64,000 bases of DNA, from contig NZ_MCZK01000168.1 in assembly GCF_002875945.1 (NCBI RefSeq), forward strand, positions 62,001 to 126,000, in the 5' to 3' direction. The notes beneath the pieces were generated by a model that was not told where the DNA came from, did not search any database, and was given only the letters and a program-made list of their open reading frames with translations. Position 1 is the stretch's first letter, and the number at the start of each line of letters is the position of its first letter. Positions 1 through 8,094 of this stretch are shown one piece after another. This DNA comes from Vibrio lentus (GTDB lineage: Bacteria; Pseudomonadota; Gammaproteobacteria; Enterobacterales; Vibrionaceae). A program made the position numbers and the translations under genes.

Positions 1-1
1 T

Positions 2-1525
2 GAAGAACAACATTTTGTGCGTGGCAATGGCGCAGAGCCCAACACCCTAGACCCCAACTTTGTTAATTCCGGTATGCCCGGCGACATCATCGTCAATGAT
101 ATGTTTGAAGGCTTTGTGATTGAGAACCGTGACGGGCAGATCATCCCAGGACAAGCTAAAGAGTGGGTAATCAGCAAAGACGGCAAAACAGTGACATTTG
201 TGTTGAAAGAGGGTCTTCAGTGGTCGAATGGCGATTCGGTGACAGCATCAGACTTTGTTTTTGGTTGGCAGCGTGCCGTGTCTCCGAAAACGGGCAACAA
301 CACGGGGTTTGTTTTCTCGACCGCGAACATCGTTAACGCCAGTGACATTATTGCCGGAGATAAAGATCCATCAGAATTGGGTATTAAGGCGCTAGATGAA
401 CACACGGTAGAAATCTCACTTTCAAAGCCTACGCCCTACTTCATGAGTTTAATGAGCATCAAAACCTTCTTCCCTCTACCCGCTAAGTTGGTTGAAGAGA
501 AAGGAGATCAATGGACTCGCGCAGAAAATATCGCGACCAACGGTGCTTACACACTCAGTAAATGGGTACCCAACGAATACGTAGAGGTGACCAGAAACTC
601 GAATTACTGGGATAACGCTTCAACCGTCATCAATAAGGTGACTTACCTTGGTTTATCGTCTCAAAATGCAGAGCTGATTCGTTATCAATCTGGTGAGATT
701 GACATGACGAACCGTGTGCAACTTGAGTATTACCAAAAGCTAGCGAAAGAAAGCCCAGAACAGATTAAAGCGCAGGCTTTGTTAGGATCATATGTTTATT
801 CGTTCAATACTCGTCAGGCTCCGTTTGATGACGTCAGAGTTCGACAAGCATTAAGCATGGCAGTAAACCGAGAGATTTTGGTCGATAAGGTGACAGGCCA
901 AGGTGAACCTGAAGCCTACAGCGTAACGCCTAATAATATCCCGAACTACGCAGCTCCTAAGTCTTTATTCGAAGCGCTAGATAGCTCACAGCGCCAAGCT
1001 AAGGCTAAACAGCTACTTGAAGAAGCTGGCTATGACCAAGACAACCCACTCAAATTCACACTCACGTATAACACCAGCGAAAACCATAAAAAGATCGCCA
1101 TCGCGATAGCTTCGATGTGGAAACCACTTGGCGTGAAGGTTGAGTTAGAGAATATGGAGTGGAAGGCGTATGTGGCCGCAAAAGGATCGGGAGACTATCA
1201 GCTTGCTCGTTCGTGGGCCTTTGGTGACTATCCAGAGCCTTCAGCCCTGTTAGAAGCCTTCACTTGTGGTCATACAGCTAATGAGAGCGGGTACTGTAAC
1301 TCTGATTATGATGAGCTGTTGCAGCAAGCGAGTAAAACGGAAGATCAGTCTAAACGTTTTGCTTTATACCAGCATGCTGAATCGCTACTTAACGAATCTG
1401 CAGCAGTTATGCCTTTATATCACTATAACCACACTCGATTAGTGCGAAATACACTCAAAGGCTTCCCTAACAATAATCCGAAAGGAAATATCTACGCTAA
1501 GGATCTATACTTTGTAAAAGAGTAA
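2..1525 (+). CDS. oppA: Peptide ABC transporter periplasmic binding protein, OppA-like (5' end outside window)
   Basis: This is the C-terminal part of a periplasmic solute-binding protein of the SBP_bac_5 family, which captures oligopeptides and passes them to an Opp-type importer. The frame is open from the first bases of the window, so the start codon and signal peptide lie upstream; a GTG at 17 is internal. The visible protein (about 507 residues) begins almost at the conserved EPNTLDP segment that opens mature OppA proteins, and it has the family's PYFMSLM and YNTSENHKK-type segments and a late aromatic-rich YHYNHTRLV stretch, so nearly the whole mature domain is present. A short inverted repeat (taccac/gtggta, 1555-1570) follows the stop. 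No other opp gene is visible, so it may be a stand-alone binding protein. The family is clear; whether it is OppA or MppA is not. Confidence 0.85.
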   Translation, partial: EEQHFVRGNGAEPNTLDPNFVNSGMPGDIIVNDMFEGFVIENRDGQIIPGQAKEWVISKDGKTVTFVLKEGLQWSNGDSVTASDFVFGWQRAVSPKTGNNTGFVFSTANIVNASDIIAGDKDPSELGIKALDEHTVEISLSKPTPYFMSLMSIKTFFPLPAKLVEEKGDQWTRAENIATNGAYTLSKWVPNEYVEVTRNSNYWDNASTVINKVTYLGLSSQNAELIRYQSGEIDMTNRVQLEYYQKLAKESPEQIKAQALLGSYVYSFNTRQAPFDDVRVRQALSMAVNREILVDKVTGQGEPEAYSVTPNNIPNYAAPKSLFEALDSSQRQAKAKQLLEEAGYDQDNPLKFTLTYNTSENHKKIAIAIASMWKPLGVKVELENMEWKAYVAAKGSGDYQLARSWAFGDYPEPSALLEAFTCGHTANESGYCNSDYDELLQQASKTEDQSKRFALYQHAESLLNESAAVMPLYHYNHTRLVRNTLKGFPNNNPKGNIYAKDLYFVKE

Positions 1526-1912
1526 AAGTGAGCTGAGCAATAAATAATTTTAACTACCACTTTAGTGGTAATTACGATACAGTCACTTTAACTAAACCAA
1601 ACAAGCAACGGTTAGTTGGCAGACATAAAAAGGTACCGACATGAGTACCAAATGGCTTAGAAACACCTAGCATTACGCTAGGTGTTTTTTTTTTTGAAAT
1701 CGACTTTCTATTTGGGTTGTTCATGTTTGCTCCGCCTTGTTTACCTCTCGCCTCCATCGCTAGAAAACACCGATGTTCATCAGTTCGTCATCCGTTTGAA
1801 AAAAATAGTCTTAACCGTGAGATTATCCGCTTTAATTTATGTCATCTTAAGTATATTGTTATTAGCAAGTAACAAGCATGTTATGCAGCACAATAATAAT
1901 GAAGGAAGATAG
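1526..1912. other. Intergenic region with one clear terminator
   Basis: This 387-bp gap between the OppA-like gene and the thioesterase holds a small inverted repeat at 1555-1570 and a strong terminator at 1661-1695. Short frames that cross it have no ribosome-binding site and recognisable homology is absent, so I do not call a gene. The last 100 bases are AT-rich and probably carry the thioesterase promoter, but I cannot pick a convincing -35/-10 pair. Confidence 0.5.
1661..1695 (+). terminator. Rho-independent terminator
   Basis: A perfect 11-bp stem (aaacacctagc / gctaggtgttt) with a 5-nt loop at 1672-1676 is followed by a long T run. It lies about 135 bp after the OppA-like stop codon and most likely ends that transcript, or a short RNA made from the gap. 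Confidence 0.85.
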
Positions 1913-2416
1913 ATGAGCAGTAACAATAACCGACCAGATGGTAAACGAGACGTTACTCTGCGTTTTTTAGCTGAACCTGGGGATGTGAACTTTGGTGGTA
2001 AAGTTCATGGTGGTGCAGCAATGAAGTGGATCGATTTAGCAGCCTACGCTTGTTCTGCTGGGTGGAGTGGTAAATATTGTATTACCGCTTACGCAGGGGG
2101 GATTCGATTCGTAGCTCCGATCCATGTTGGCAACCTTGTAGAGGTAAGTGCGAAGGTCATCTATACCGGTTCATCTTCTATGCACATCGCTATCGACGTT
2201 CAAGCCAGCGACCCTAAAGAGCTCAACAATCGCCTAACGACTCACTGTATCGTTATTATGGTTGCTGTTGATGAAAACGGTAACCCGACTAAGGTGCCAG
2301 AGTGGGTACCAGAAACGCCAGAAGACATCGAATTAAGAGATTCGGCTATTCGCCTAATGAACATGAGAAAGCAGATAGGCGAAGAGATGGAAGCGCACGT
2401 GAAGTACCTTAAATAA
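1913..2416 (+). CDS. Acyl-CoA thioesterase, hotdog fold (YciA/BFIT type)
   Basis: A 167-residue single hotdog-domain protein predicted to hydrolyse acyl-CoA thioesters in the cytoplasm. The N-terminal core contains the segment NFGGKVHGGAAMKWID, which matches the conserved HGG...MxWID helix region of the acyl-CoA thioester hydrolase family, followed by the expected beta strands (IRFVAPIHVGNLVEV). The C-terminal tail is charged and helical. The start is supported by a GAAGGAAG ribosome-binding site about 6 bases upstream of the ATG. It is a single gene between two terminators. The substrate chain length cannot be read from the sequence. Confidence 0.88.
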   Translation: MSSNNNRPDGKRDVTLRFLAEPGDVNFGGKVHGGAAMKWIDLAAYACSAGWSGKYCITAYAGGIRFVAPIHVGNLVEVSAKVIYTGSSSMHIAIDVQASDPKELNNRLTTHCIVIMVAVDENGNPTKVPEWVPETPEDIELRDSAIRLMNMRKQIGEEMEAHVKYLK

Positions 2417-2453
2417 GGTCCATATCTAGCGCTACCCTACAAAACCTAATTAC

Positions 2454-2480
2454 AATGCCAAGCACATGCTTGGCATTTAC
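2454..2480 (+). terminator. Probable terminator after the thioesterase gene
   Basis: A perfect 10-bp stem (aatgccaagc / gcttggcatt) with an acat loop, followed by a short, interrupted T tail. Its position 37 bp after the thioesterase stop fits a transcript end. Confidence 0.65.
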
Positions 2481-2534
2481 TTATCTAACTCAACTCCCCT
2501 TTATAAACTCTCACAGACTAAGCCGCGTCTTACC

Positions 2535-2579
2535 CAATACTGCTTATATCAATACGACTTGTCTCAATACAGCTTATAT
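2535..2579. repeat. Two 15-bp direct repeats spaced 30 bp apart
   Basis: The 15-mers at 2535-2549 (caatactgcttatat) and 2565-2579 (caatacagcttatat) differ at one base and start exactly 30 bp apart, that is on the same face of the helix. They lie upstream of the small gene at 2717. A regulator-binding role is possible but only a guess. Confidence 0.45.
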
Positions 2580-2716
2580 AGCGTGATACCCAGCCAAGGG
2601 TTGAAATGAAGCCGCTATTGTTTATCGATTTACTCGGACTGTAATAAAGTCGTCATTTAGCTCTGGTTAAATACCGCCAATCATAATGGATGTATTTGAA
2701 TTTCCCGGAGCTACTC

Positions 2717-2962
2717 TTGAGCGTCACACGCCCCACTCTTAGCGAATCTACACTGAACAATCTCAAGGCAGTTGAGTACCAATGGGTCAGAACATTGTAC
2801 GTAGAAGGTTACGATAGCAATGAAATTAACCACTATATCCAGACTTGTTTTGGCGGGGATAACACGTTTGCGGATCTCTTTCGCCGTGTGGCACTCGATC
2901 AAGAAAGCATTTATGTGTTGTTGCAACACTTGGGTTGTGCTCCTTCGAGCAAAGAATTCTAG
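2717..2962 (+). CDS. Small hypothetical protein, TTG start
   Basis: An 81-residue soluble, probably helical protein that I do not recognise. It has no signal peptide, membrane segment or known motif; it contains a Tyr/Asp-rich middle (VEGYDSNEINHYIQTCF) and two cysteines. I chose the TTG at 2717 because a GGAG ribosome-binding site lies 6 bases upstream at 2707-2710; an in-frame ATG at 2690 would add nine residues but has no clear ribosome-binding site. Codon use looks like that of neighbouring genes, which argues for a real gene. No operon partner is visible and no function is proposed. Confidence 0.6.
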   Translation: MSVTRPTLSESTLNNLKAVEYQWVRTLYVEGYDSNEINHYIQTCFGGDNTFADLFRRVALDQESIYVLLQHLGCAPSSKEF

Positions 2963-3487
2963 CTTCTACAGTTCATCGCTAATCGTTCATAGTTCCTAGC
3001 TAATCATTTCCCTAACCAATCATTGGTCCTAGCTGACCCTTTTTCCTAACTGATCATTTTTCTAACTGGCCCTTTTACCTAACTGATCATAATCATCAGA
3101 ATCTAGCTTGAATCAGCGACTAACATCAACCATTCGTCATTCACTACTTTCCCAACTCATTCCATAAGCCAGAGATATAACTCTCTGTAATTCACAGCTG
3201 CCTACCGTTTCTATATACATTTTCTGTGTAACTTTTGTATTTGTTGCACGCAAATCATTGAAGTATCACGCATTGGATTATTAGCAATATATCAATAGAC
3301 CAACAGCCCCTTATACTGAGTGTCTGATTTGTGAGACTCGTTCATGTCTTCAAGTAAGAGGAATGAGGTAGGGAAGGTTTGAGAGAGAAGTGACTCGAAG
3401 CTTTGAACATGAAGCCGTTATGAGCACAAGAATTGACAGGTAAAGCGAACATCAAGACAAAGTAGAAAGCAAAAAAGTAGCAGGCAT
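2963..3487. other. Noncoding region with degenerate short repeats
   Basis: The stretch between the small gene and the malG 3' hairpins holds a set of imperfect 17-bp tandem units near its left end (2995-3094). The rest is AT-rich with stop codons in all frames and no convincing gene or RNA structure. Confidence 0.5.
2995..3094. repeat. Degenerate ~17-bp tandem repeat, about six units
   Basis: Six imperfect units of 16-17 bp resembling cctaactgatcattttt follow one another (starts near 2995, 3011, 3028, 3045, 3062 and 3078). Some units have gaccc or ggccc in place of gatca. The array lies just after a stop codon, a position shared with the heptamer array at 27484. It encodes nothing recognisable. 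Confidence 0.6.
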
Positions 3488-3670
3488 AAAAAAACCCAAG
3501 TAAGTACCTGGGTTAGAGTTACAAAAACCACTAATCATTAATAGCGTAAGGAACCTGATTAGTAGCCAGCTATGCGTAACCTGAGGGTTATTTTTATTAC
3601 TGATCGGCGGCCAAACCAAATGATGTAATAAAAATGCCAATATAGAGCGACCTAAAAGGTCGCTCTTTGT
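3488..3670 (-). ncRNA. Candidate MicX-like sRNA / structured malG 3' region
   Basis: Read on the minus strand just after the malG stop, this region is a chain of hairpins: gagcgacc/ggtcgctc (3645-3665), a perfect 11-bp pair atttttattac/gtaataaaaat (3590-3635), taacc/ggtta (3577-3590), actaatca/tgattagt (3530-3563), and finally a 9-bp stem with one mismatch (3493-3514) followed by a run of seven U. The last element is a normal intrinsic terminator. In Vibrio cholerae the Hfq-dependent sRNA MicX is made from the 3' end of vca0943, which I recall as the malG locus, and is processed by RNase E. Position and structure fit a homologue; sequence identity is not checked, and the 5' end is unknown. 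Confidence 0.5.
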
Positions 3671-3689
3671 CTTTCTTATAGGGTACAGC

Positions 3690-4580
3690 TTATCCTTTTA
3701 CACCACCTGCCGTCAAACCGCCAACTAACCAACGTTGAGCAAGTAAGAACACGATAGTAATCGGAAGTGCTGAAAGTACAGCCGCTGCCGCAAAGTCACC
3801 CCATAGGTAGTTCTGAGGGTATAGGTATTGCTGCATACCTACCGCTAGCGTGTAAGAGTTCACATCAGTTAGCAGGATAGATGCGACAGGCACTTCACCT
3901 ACTGTTGCGATGAACGAAAGAATAAACACAACCGCTAGAATTGGCACAGACAATGGCAGTAGAACCAATCTGAATGCTTGCCAAGGTGTTGCACCATCAA
4001 GTGCAGCCGCTTCTTCCAATGAGTTATCAATCGTCTCAAAATAGCCCTTAATCGTCCATACGTGCAGTGCGATACCGCCCAAGTACGAGAAGATTAGACC
4101 GCCATGCGTGTTCAAGCCTAAGAACGGGATGTATTGACCGAGTTTGTCGAACAACGCGTAGATAGCCACAAGAGCAAGTACCGCTGGGAACATTTGGAAA
4201 ATCATCATCGCTTTCAGGATAGTTTCTTTACCTTTAAAGCGCATACGAGCAAATGCATAAGCCGATGTCGTTGACAGTGCCACGATTAGAATCGAGGTAA
4301 CACCCGCCACTTTAATCGAGTTCCATAACCAAGTCAGCACTGGGAACGGAGGTGGTGTCACTGAGCCGTCTGCATTCGTTACCGACATACCAAGAGCTAA
4401 CTTCCAGTGCTCCAGTGATGGATTATCAGGAATCAAACTACCTGTTGCAAAGTTACCTTCACGGAACGAGATCGCGATGATCATCAGTAGTGGGAAGATA
4501 ATCATTGCCAAGAAGCACCACAACACTGCATGCGTTGCCCACACTCGGTATTTAAGGCCTTTACCTTGTACCATAGCCAT
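3690..4580 (-). CDS. malG: Maltose/maltodextrin ABC transporter permease MalG
   Basis: Inner-membrane permease subunit of the maltose importer MalFGK2, 296 residues, the same length as the E. coli protein. About six membrane segments are visible. The cytoplasmic EAA loop that docks on MalK reads EEAAALDGATPWQAF, close to the family consensus EAAxxDGA followed by a distant glycine/proline-rich part. The start ATG follows AAGGAG by 7 bases, and the gene begins 11 bp after malF ends, so both are one transcript with malE. The 3' flank carries the structured RNA described separately. Confidence 0.96.
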   Translation of the reverse strand: MAMVQGKGLKYRVWATHAVLWCFLAMIIFPLLMIIAISFREGNFATGSLIPDNPSLEHWKLALGMSVTNADGSVTPPPFPVLTWLWNSIKVAGVTSILIVALSTTSAYAFARMRFKGKETILKAMMIFQMFPAVLALVAIYALFDKLGQYIPFLGLNTHGGLIFSYLGGIALHVWTIKGYFETIDNSLEEAAALDGATPWQAFRLVLLPLSVPILAVVFILSFIATVGEVPVASILLTDVNSYTLAVGMQQYLYPQNYLWGDFAAAAVLSALPITIVFLLAQRWLVGGLTAGGVKG

Positions 4581-4591
4581 TGTCGTGCTCC

Positions 4592-6163
4592 TTAATCTTG
4601 AGACAGTTTAGTGAAACGAAGGTTTAGTAACGCGAGTCCACCAACCAATAGGAAAATAAGCGTTGCGATAGCACTTGCTAGACCAAAGTCTTGACCGCCG
4701 CCGCCTTCGAATGCGATTCGGTACGTGTAGCTTACAAGCAAGTCTGTGTAACCCGCTGGCTCTGAGGTGCCAATCATGTTAGGGCCACCGTTGGTCAATA
4801 GTTGAATCATTACAAAGTTATTGAAGTTAAAGGCAAACGCTGCAATCAATAGCGGTGTTAGCGGCTTAATCATCAGTGGGAATGTAATACGCTTGAAGTT
4901 ATCAAGGAAGTTCGCACCATCAATCGCTGACGCTTCGTACAAATCATCAGGAATCGCTTTAAGTAGACCCATACATAGAATCATCATGTAAGGGAAACCA
5001 AGCCATGTGTTAACCATCAACACCATGGTTTTCGCAAGAAGTGGGTCAGAGAACCAGTTCGGGCTTAAGCCGAAGATATTCTCAAGCACCATGTTGATCT
5101 CACCAAAGCTCTGGTTGAATAGACCCTTAAAGATAAGAATCGAGATAAACGCTGGTACGGCGTAAGGCAGAATCAGTAGAACACGGTAGATTGAACGACC
5201 TTTGAGCTCTTCCCATTGCACGATATTCGCAAGCACAAGTCCGATAACAAGCGTGAACGCTACGGTACATACTGAGAAGATTACCGTCCAAATAAAGATG
5301 CTGATGAACGGTTCTTTAATGCCATCATCTTTCCACACACGTTCAAAGTTATGTGTACCAATATTAACAACAAAGCCTGGAGAGATTGTGTTACCTGTAA
5401 ACTCACCATTGGCATCAACAGGTTGATAGAAACCCTCTTCCATATTTGGTTTGAGAACTTCACCCGTTTCATTGTTGATTAACGTTTCATCATCGTCTTG
5501 AAGCGTGTAAAGCGGAGCAACAGAAGCAAACTTACGTAAGCCACTCATGCGGATGTCGTCACCGTTAGGCAAGTGAAAATCAACCGCGTTGATCGCAGAA
5601 CGGTTTTGGATGATCGCTTTGATCTTCTCTTTCTCACCTTGTGCAGACTCAATTGCAGATAGGTCCATCTCTGTTGCACTCATATCTTCAAAAGAAAATA
5701 CGTCTGTTGCTAACAGTTGGTCACCATCTTTAACAACGATCTGGTGACCGTCATCAGTCTTGTACAAGGTAAATGGGTAACTCTCACCGCTTTGAAAAGA
5801 TCGGTCTAAAAGGACAGTTTGAGTACGCTCTAGAGAAAGTTGGTTTTTTGCGCTGTAGTTAGTGAACGCAAGCCCGACGGTATAAGCCAATGGGAAAAGA
5901 ATGAACAAGATCATTCCGGCAATACCCGGGTAAATATAACGGTGGGCGTAAGTTTTCTTACTGCCAAAAATGTAAAGTGCCAAAGCCGTTAAAATCACAG
6001 TAAGCAGCGCAAAAGCGAGCTCACCGCGTGAATACATTAGAATTGTAGCGTAGCCGTTAATTAAGCCAACGCTACCAAGCAACCCCCATTTGATGAAGAC
6101 GCTTTTACTGCCTGGAAGGCTTGATGGTGCTGAGATAGCATCTGTACCTTGAACTGACTGCAT
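4592..6163 (-). CDS. malF: Maltose/maltodextrin ABC transporter permease MalF
   Basis: Larger permease subunit of the maltose importer, 523 residues (E. coli MalF has 514). It has the distinctive MalF layout: N-terminal membrane segments, a large periplasmic loop (roughly residues 100-280) that contacts the binding protein, then the permease core with the EAA loop YEASAIDGANFLDNF. The ATG at 6163 is preceded by an AGG-containing weak ribosome-binding site, and 81 bp containing a stable hairpin separate it from malE, which probably lowers MalF relative to MalE. The C-terminus ends in a normal last membrane segment. No oddity is seen. Confidence 0.96.
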   Translation of the reverse strand: MQSVQGTDAISAPSSLPGSKSVFIKWGLLGSVGLINGYATILMYSRGELAFALLTVILTALALYIFGSKKTYAHRYIYPGIAGMILFILFPLAYTVGLAFTNYSAKNQLSLERTQTVLLDRSFQSGESYPFTLYKTDDGHQIVVKDGDQLLATDVFSFEDMSATEMDLSAIESAQGEKEKIKAIIQNRSAINAVDFHLPNGDDIRMSGLRKFASVAPLYTLQDDDETLINNETGEVLKPNMEEGFYQPVDANGEFTGNTISPGFVVNIGTHNFERVWKDDGIKEPFISIFIWTVIFSVCTVAFTLVIGLVLANIVQWEELKGRSIYRVLLILPYAVPAFISILIFKGLFNQSFGEINMVLENIFGLSPNWFSDPLLAKTMVLMVNTWLGFPYMMILCMGLLKAIPDDLYEASAIDGANFLDNFKRITFPLMIKPLTPLLIAAFAFNFNNFVMIQLLTNGGPNMIGTSEPAGYTDLLVSYTYRIAFEGGGGQDFGLASAIATLIFLLVGGLALLNLRFTKLSQD

Positions 6164-6203
6164 AGAGGAACCTGCTAGCGATATAGATAAAAAATAGAAA
6201 AGT

Positions 6204-6225
6204 AAGGAGAGGTTACCCTCTCCTT
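6204..6225 (-). other. malE-malF intercistronic hairpin
   Basis: A perfect 9-bp stem (aaggagagg / cctctcctt) with a 4-base loop lies between malE and malF, with no U run on the transcribed strand. In E. coli the same gap holds REP hairpins that stabilise malE mRNA and uncouple it from malFG; this hairpin probably has the same role. That is inference by position. Confidence 0.6.
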
Positions 6226-6244
6226 AAAAGGTAGTGCTTGGTTG

Positions 6245-7429
6245 TTACTTAGTCATTCGACCTTCAGCAGCTTTTAGTGCTTGGTCTACTGATTGACGGC
6301 CGTCAACTACGTTGCCGATCGCTTCTTCCATGCTGTACCAGAACGTTGTGAACTGAGGGATGTTAGGCATGATTTCGCCGTTCATCGCGTTGTCCATTGT
6401 TGCAGCAATACGAGTGTCGCTATCTAGTTGACGTTGGAAAGAGTTAAGAGCAACAGCGCCTAGTGGCTTGTCGTCATTCAGGCTCTTCATGCCTTCGTCA
6501 GTTAGTAGGTAGTTTTCCATGAACTCAACAGCTAGGTCGCGGTTTGGAGAAGCAGTGCTGATACCACCAGCCCATACACCAACGAAAGGTTTAGACGCTT
6601 TACCGTTGAACTTAGGAAGCGTTGTTACGCCGTAGTCAACGCCAGCTTTCTCGATGTTTGCCCAGCCCCATGGACCGTTGATTGTCATTGCAACATTACC
6701 CGCAACGAATTCAGACTCAGCAACTGAGTAATCCATGTCTGCAGAAATAACTTTGTCTTGTACCATTTTCTCGATGAAACCAAGAGACTTCTGAACACCG
6801 TCAGACGCTACGCCCGCATCTTTAATGTCGTAACCTTCAGCAGTTTGTTTGAATGCGTAACCGCCGTCAGCTGCAAGTAGAGGCCATGTGAAGTAAGCGC
6901 CGCCACGTAGAGGCCACATGATCGCTTTCTTGCCGTCTTTTTGAAGCTCAGCGTTAAGTGCTGGGATTTCTTCCCAAGACTTAGGTGGGTTAGGAACAAG
7001 TGCTTTGTTGTAGATAAGAGAAACTGACTCAACTGCTACTGGATAAGCGATTGTTTTGCCTTCGTAAGAAACAGCGTCCCATGCGAAGTCTACGATACCT
7101 TCTTTAGTTTCTTTAGAAGGTTTGATATCAACAAGAAGACCGGCTTCTGCAAAACCACCAAAACGGTCGTGTGCGTAGAAAATCATATCTGGGCCATCGC
7201 CAGCTGCTGCAACTTGAGAGAACTTCTCTTCTAGTTTGTCAGGGAAAGCAACGGTTACTTTAACACCAGTGTCTTCTTCGAAGCGTTTACCTACTTCAGC
7301 CATGCCTTCATAAGCTTTGTCACCGCCAACCCAGATTGTTAGTTGTCCTTCTTCGATAGCAGCATTTGCACCAAAAGAACCCAGAGCAACTAATGTTCCT
7401 AGAGCTACAGCGCTTAGAGCGTTTTTCAT
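6245..7429 (-). CDS. malE: Periplasmic maltose/maltodextrin-binding protein MalE
   Basis: A 394-residue binding protein that delivers maltose and maltodextrins to MalFGK2 in the periplasm. Start chosen at the ATG at 7429, seven bases after AAGGAT; a longer in-frame extension to 7465 lacks a ribosome-binding site and would precede the signal peptide. The signal peptide is MKNALSAVALGTLVALGSFGANA. The mature part has MalE hallmarks such as LTIWVGGDKAYEG near the N-terminus, FYAHDRFGGFAEAGLL and the sugar-binding NGPWGWANIEKAGVDYGV segment. It is the first gene of malEFG and is transcribed divergently from malK. Confidence 0.97.
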   Translation of the reverse strand: MKNALSAVALGTLVALGSFGANAAIEEGQLTIWVGGDKAYEGMAEVGKRFEEDTGVKVTVAFPDKLEEKFSQVAAAGDGPDMIFYAHDRFGGFAEAGLLVDIKPSKETKEGIVDFAWDAVSYEGKTIAYPVAVESVSLIYNKALVPNPPKSWEEIPALNAELQKDGKKAIMWPLRGGAYFTWPLLAADGGYAFKQTAEGYDIKDAGVASDGVQKSLGFIEKMVQDKVISADMDYSVAESEFVAGNVAMTINGPWGWANIEKAGVDYGVTTLPKFNGKASKPFVGVWAGGISTASPNRDLAVEFMENYLLTDEGMKSLNDDKPLGAVALNSFQRQLDSDTRIAATMDNAMNGEIMPNIPQFTTFWYSMEEAIGNVVDGRQSVDQALKAAEGRMTK

Positions 7430-7615
7430 GTGAATATCCTTTTTATATTTATACGTAGGGCACATCTACCAAGACGAGCCAGTTTTCAGGGCTTATGATC
7501 TGAGAAAATAGACTCTAACTCATCATCCTAGCCACTACGCCCTAGCTATTATGGCTTAATTTCGTGATCGCCATCCGGTCAGATTGGAGACTGAAATCAC
7601 AAAACACATACTCAT

Positions 7616-7631
7616 CGTGATCAGAGTCACC
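7616..7631. promoter_or_regulatory. CRP (cAMP receptor protein) site
   Basis: CGTGA-N6-TCACC matches the TGTGA-N6-TCACA consensus at 8 of 10 positions with both GTGA/TCAC cores intact. It lies between malE and the MalT-like boxes, as expected for catabolite control of the maltose genes. Confidence 0.65.
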
Positions 7632-7689
7632 GTTATGCCGTGGATTTATTTGAACTGGATCGCCTATTATCAATAACCCCATTTATCTA

Positions 7690-7709
7690 CTCCTCCCCTC
7701 CTACTCCCC
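7690..7709 (-). promoter_or_regulatory. Two MalT-like boxes facing malE
   Basis: On the minus strand, GGGGAGGAG (7690-7698) matches the MalT consensus GGGGAKGAGG over nine bases, and GGGGAGTAGG (7700-7709) matches at nine of ten. The two are direct repeats about one helical turn apart, the usual way MalT binds cooperatively. Confidence 0.6.
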
Positions 7710-7726
7710 CTCGTTAATTTTTCATT

Positions 7727-7735
7727 GGGAGGATG
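7727..7735 (+). promoter_or_regulatory. MalT-like box facing malK
   Basis: GGGAGGATG differs from the MalT core GGGAKGAGG at one base. The identical nine bases occur on the minus strand upstream of malP (63453-63461), which supports a shared regulator. Confidence 0.55.
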
Positions 7736-7871
7736 TACGATTGCGCCAATTCACCGAAACTGCATTCATCCAAGAATGGATAGTAAGAACCCTTTACCAG
7801 CGAATGTTATGCGTTGACGCATTGTTCATTTAGTTGGCTTCACTGCCCGCTGTTGTCTTTATAAAGCATCG

Positions 7872-7989
7872 AGCTAAATCTGTGATTGAATCACGGGGGA
7901 GATTTAGCTGGATGTGGGGGAAATAGGCACCAGTTTGGCTATGACGGGTGGGCTTGGTTAAAGAATCCAAGTCTCACCCACTTTTTTTC
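7872..7989 (+). ncRNA. Structured malK leader ending in a terminator-like hairpin
   Basis: A perfect 10-bp pair agctaaatct / agatttagct (7872-7881, 7900-7909) encloses a second stem gtgat/atcac and an unpaired ggggg. Some 35 bases later a hairpin made of gggtg/caccc and cttgg/ccaag with a small internal loop (7946-7979) runs directly into a T-rich tail (7982-7989). The terminator-like end is 105 bp upstream of malK. It may be a transcription attenuator in the malK leader or a separate short RNA. Conserved RNA motifs upstream of malK genes have been reported in bacteria; I cannot tell whether this is one of them. Confidence 0.5.
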
Positions 7990-8094
7990 TTACTCATTCA
8001 ATACTTACCAATTCCTACAGTTACTGCTGACCCAAAAATTTCTTATAATGATAAGCAGTAAAACTTAAAATTTGATCGATCGAGGACTAGCTAG

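Larger units (their letters stand above)
7430..8094. promoter_or_regulatory. Divergent malEFG / malK control region
   Basis: This 665-bp gap separates malE (minus) from malK (plus) and contains MalT-like boxes on both strands, a CRP-site match and a structured leader before malK. The arrangement parallels the E. coli malEp-malKp region, which is co-activated by MalT and CRP. Both gene starts lie 260 bp or more from the MalT-like boxes, so long leaders are expected. No protein-coding gene is supported inside it. Confidence 0.75.

Noticed and set aside
1682..1912. 76-residue plus-strand frame upstream of the thioesterase
   Set aside because: It begins inside a terminator T run, has no ribosome-binding site and no recognisable motif.
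7881..7895. CRP site at TGTGATTGAATCACG
   Set aside because: The half-sites are 5 bases apart instead of 6, and the sequence is better explained as the inner stem of the malK leader hairpin.
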